From Rickettsiaceae bacterium (GTDB lineage Bacteria > Pseudomonadota > Alphaproteobacteria > Rickettsiales > Rickettsiaceae): a DNA stretch of 8,193 nucleotides. The stretch covers positions 1-8,193 of the forward strand of contig JAKONF010000005.1 of NCBI GenBank assembly GCA_022702085.1, read 5' to 3'. Each line of letters begins with the position of its first letter. Within the stretch, counting starts at the first letter, position 1. Positions 5,660 to 8,193 of this stretch are shown one piece after another. Both the position numbers and the translations under genes were made by a program. Under the pieces are notes generated by a model. The model was not told the origin of the DNA and ran no database searches. It saw nothing but the letters and a program-made list of their open reading frames with translations.

Positions 5660-7876
5660 CTATGATAAGATGTTGAATGGAATATTATTAAGCTGTTGCT
5701 TCATAACAAGCTTAAAATATATGCCTTTTATATTCATTAAATCATTATGATTACCAACTTCCACAATTGATCCTTTATCAAAAACAATAATTTGATCAGC
5801 ATTAACAATCGTACTCAGCCTATGAGCAATTGTAACTACCGTTTTATCTCGATAATATTTAACGAGATTATCATAAATTATTGTTTCATTAATGGTATCG
5901 AGAGCGTTAGTTGCTTCATCAAAAATAATTAGTTGAGGATCTTTGTAAACACATCTAGCTATAAGTATGCGCTGTTTTTGACCTTGACTAATGCCGGATC
6001 CATCCATTCCAATTTTTGTATATATACCATGTGGAAGCTCAGCCACAAACGTTGTCAAATTGGAAACGAGCAAAGCATATTTTAATTTCTGTTGATTAAC
6101 TTCCCCCCCTTGAAGTATAATGTTATTAAGTATTGTATCACTAAAAATAAATCCCTCTTGCATTACTGAGCTTATACATTCACGCCAGACATTAGAATTA
6201 ATTTGCTCTAAATTTTGCCCTGCTATTGTAACACAACCAGATGTAGGTTTATACATCTTTAATAGAAGCTTTGCTAGTGTAGTTTTACCGCTTCCACTTT
6301 CGCCAACAACTGCATTTATTTTGCCCTTTAAAATAGTAACACTTAAGTTTGAAACTGATAATTTTCCGTTTGAGCCGGGATAAATAAAGCTAACATTTTC
6401 AAAGACTATATCATCCGATATTTTATAATACTCAGTATGTTCATTAAATTCATCCTCACTGGAAAAACTATTAACTTCATCCAACCTGGCAAGGCTCAAT
6501 TTTGCATCATTATATGACTTAAAAAACGCAACTATGTCACCTATTGGCGAAATTAGTTGAGCCATAATATATTGCACAGCAATTAGCTCACCAATTGTCA
6601 TAGCTTTATCAGCAACTGAAATAGCTATCCTGTAAGTAATAGCCATACTGAATGCATTGATAATAATTAATGAGCCGAACTCTTGTAACTGTTTGAGCAG
6701 TATAAACTCTTGATTAAAGGAAAATAAATCTTCCCTTAGTGACCGCCATTCCTGCACGCGCTTAAGTATTGCATTATTAAGCTTTAAATCTTGAACACCA
6801 TTTACAAGTTGCATTATAAAACTTTGATTCTTTGATGCTGAATCAAATCTATTGAAATCAAGTAAATTAATTTTTTTAAGTAGCACATGTGTCCAAATTG
6901 CATATAAACCAAATCCTATATTAAAGATAATTGAGAGTTTGTGATTAAAAATAAGTAATACGACCTGAAAAACAAATAAATTAATAATGGATAAAATAAC
7001 CGAAACAGTTCTAGTAGTAAGAAAATCTTCAATTCTGGAATTATCATTTATCCTTTGTATAATATCGCCACTATTTTTCTGATCAAAATAAGAGAAGTCT
7101 AATGACAAGAGTTTTGTCAAGTGAGAATATAAAATACTTATATTTATTCTCGACCCCACGTAGAGAACTATCCAATTACGATAATAGCTAACCAAAGCAC
7201 CCAATATTAATAAAGCGAATTGTGATAGCACAAAAACACCTATCAGATTATAGTTCTTTCCATTAATAGCAAAATCAAAGAATGACTTTGAAATTAATGG
7301 CAACGCCACTTGAATTATAAGCGATATAAAAATGCCTAATATTATATTAAAATAAAACTTTTTAAAATCATACAAGATACTGAATATTTTATTCAGCTGA
7401 GGTAAAAATGATTGTTTAAAATATTTAGGGTTATTTTCTAAGAACGCATCAGTAACTTCTAAATATAACGCAACACCTTTTGCAGTGGACGAATTACTAC
7501 CGTACCAAGCTTGACGCAATTCCTTCTCAGTAACTATGTATTTACCTTTTGATGGGTCTGATATATAAAATTTATGCTTTGACTTATTACTCAATTTGTA
7601 AATTATCACAAAATGGTTTTGATTCCAAGGTATTATCAACGGGAGAACATCATTATTAATAATATCGTCAATATCTATATTAATTCCTGTTGCAATGAAA
7701 CCAATACTTTCGGACGCCTTTTTTAACCCTAGCATACTAGTACCATCTTTACCCATATCAGCAACAGTACGAAGATGTGTAATATCTATCGATCTCTTAT
7801 AATATTGAGCAATAATTTGAAGACAAACTGGACCACAGTCCATTCTATCAAGCTGCTGTATGAATGGAAAAGACAT
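5660..7876 (-). CDS. Peptidase-containing ABC transporter (C39 bacteriocin-processing exporter)
   Basis: A 738-residue exporter from the ATG at 7876-7874. A TTG 51 bases upstream keeps the frame open, but the ATG start (MSFPFIQQLDRMDCGP) is what this family normally shows. The protein cuts the leader of a peptide precursor, usually after a double-Gly motif, and exports the core across the inner membrane using ATP. Domains (ATG numbering): C39 cysteine protease about 1-140, with oxyanion Gln8, catalytic Cys14 in MDCGPVCL, His88 in QNHFVII and Asp107 in ISDPSKG; a six-helix ABC membrane domain about 170-445; the ATPase domain from about 488. The latter has Walker A GESGSGKT (525-532), Q-loop Gln573, signature ISQGQ (629-633), Walker B LIIFDE (649-654) and H-loop His685. 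All catalytic residues of protease and ATPase are present, so it should be active. It follows the dehydratase fragment by 63 bases on the same strand, and the 132-residue gene follows after 21 bases. Confidence 0.95.
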   Translation of the reverse strand: MSFPFIQQLDRMDCGPVCLQIIAQYYKRSIDITHLRTVADMGKDGTSMLGLKKASESIGFIATGINIDIDDIINNDVLPLIIPWNQNHFVIIYKLSNKSKHKFYISDPSKGKYIVTEKELRQAWYGSNSSTAKGVALYLEVTDAFLENNPKYFKQSFLPQLNKIFSILYDFKKFYFNIILGIFISLIIQVALPLISKSFFDFAINGKNYNLIGVFVLSQFALLILGALVSYYRNWIVLYVGSRINISILYSHLTKLLSLDFSYFDQKNSGDIIQRINDNSRIEDFLTTRTVSVILSIINLFVFQVVLLIFNHKLSIIFNIGFGLYAIWTHVLLKKINLLDFNRFDSASKNQSFIMQLVNGVQDLKLNNAILKRVQEWRSLREDLFSFNQEFILLKQLQEFGSLIIINAFSMAITYRIAISVADKAMTIGELIAVQYIMAQLISPIGDIVAFFKSYNDAKLSLARLDEVNSFSSEDEFNEHTEYYKISDDIVFENVSFIYPGSNGKLSVSNLSVTILKGKINAVVGESGSGKTTLAKLLLKMYKPTSGCVTIAGQNLEQINSNVWRECISSVMQEGFIFSDTILNNIILQGGEVNQQKLKYALLVSNLTTFVAELPHGIYTKIGMDGSGISQGQKQRILIARCVYKDPQLIIFDEATNALDTINETIIYDNLVKYYRDKTVVTIAHRLSTIVNADQIIVFDKGSIVEVGNHNDLMNIKGIYFKLVMKQQLNNIPFNILS

Positions 7877-7939
7877 AAATGTTAAAAGGCTATCAAAGTA
7901 GCATTTATGATGAAAACAAATTTTCAATATATAAAGAGA

Positions 7940-8193
7940 TTATTTCACAAAACCCCTTTTTAGTTTGGTTAGCTTTTTATAAGCAAAATCATAAGCCACC
8001 ATCTCATAAAACCTCTGATTAGCATTAAAAACTTTGTTGACAAACATATGAATAATACTCCATATTACTTCGTTTTTCTTATTTTTTGCAACCCCTTCAA
8101 AATTTATAGAGTTACACAAGGCGCTTTTTTGTTTATTAACTAAATCTTCTTTATTAAGGATATTATTGACAAGAAATCCTTCTTCAAACCTTC
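7940..8193 (-). CDS. C-terminus of a LanB-type lantibiotic dehydratase / thiopeptide-type bacteriocin biosynthesis protein (partial, runs off right edge)
   Basis: An open frame enters from the right edge (first whole codon at 8191-8189) and ends with TAA at 7942-7940, giving 83 residues. It has no start in the window. The segment WSIIHMFVNKVF (44-55) followed by NQRFYEMVAYDFAYKKL (58-74) matches the usual end of Bacteroidota lantibiotic dehydratase C-terminal domains (Lant_dehydr_C / thiopeptide-type biosynthesis domain), whose pattern is S-x-IHM-x3-NR-x-F, then an (E/Q)R-x-x-E-x-x-x-YDF-x-Y helix. In full LanB enzymes this domain eliminates glutamate from glutamylated Ser/Thr to give dehydroamino acids. 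His48, 35 residues from the end, sits about where NisB has its elimination-domain His, though I could not align them. Whether the gene is a full LanB or a stand-alone elimination protein of a split pair cannot be told. It is too short for many gene callers but clearly coding, and lies 63 bases upstream of the exporter. Confidence 0.75.
   Translation of the reverse strand, partial: RFEEGFLVNNILNKEDLVNKQKSALCNSINFEGVAKNKKNEVIWSIIHMFVNKVFNANQRFYEMVAYDFAYKKLTKLKRGFVK

Noticed and set aside
6120..6383. 87-codon plus-strand open frame
   Set aside because: Antisense to the ATPase domain (Walker A region) of the exporter, which is clearly the real coding strand.

Overview
The window looks like a chromosomal piece of a Bacteroidota bacterium, most likely a Cytophagales member such as Hymenobacter. 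Three things point there: the EngB protein has the Bacteroidota-style sequence, a carboxypeptidase-regulatory-domain outer-membrane beta-barrel protein is present, and TAnnTTTG-like promoter elements occur in place of sigma70 ones. The genus is inferred from composition and protein style; no 16S rRNA is present.

The window has two halves of very different composition. Positions 1 to about 1160 are GC-rich core genome (40 of 60 bases are G or C at 541-600). They hold the first 35 codons of an exported protein reading leftward, a 425-base divergent intergenic region with two adjacent hairpins and a repeated 11-mer, and the complete ribosome-assembly GTPase gene engB. Directly after the engB stop the DNA becomes strikingly AT-rich (13 of 60 bases are G or C at 5401-5460) and stays so to the right edge. 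This suggests a horizontally acquired island next to engB.

Everything in the AT-rich part is on the minus strand and reads right to left in a probable operon: (1) the C-terminal 83 residues of a LanB-type lantibiotic dehydratase or thiopeptide-type bacteriocin biosynthesis protein, cut by the right edge; (2) a complete peptidase-containing ABC exporter (C39 protease, membrane domain and ATPase); (3) a 132-residue single-TM protein of unknown function; (4) a secreted serine hydrolase of the beta-lactamase/PBP-like fold with an altered third motif; (5) after a 233-base gap, a large outer-membrane beta-barrel protein with plug. A 10-bp perfect hairpin follows the last gene.

Taken together this is the export and downstream end of a RiPP (ribosomally made, modified peptide) cluster, probably class I lanthipeptide-like. 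The dehydratase would modify Ser/Thr of a precursor, and the C39 exporter would cut a double-Gly-type leader and move the peptide across the inner membrane. The small anchored protein, the periplasmic hydrolase and the outer-membrane barrel are candidates for trans-envelope passage, maturation or self-protection. No precursor peptide gene, LanC cyclase or full-length HlyD-type adaptor is visible here; the first two are expected, if present, beyond position 8193.
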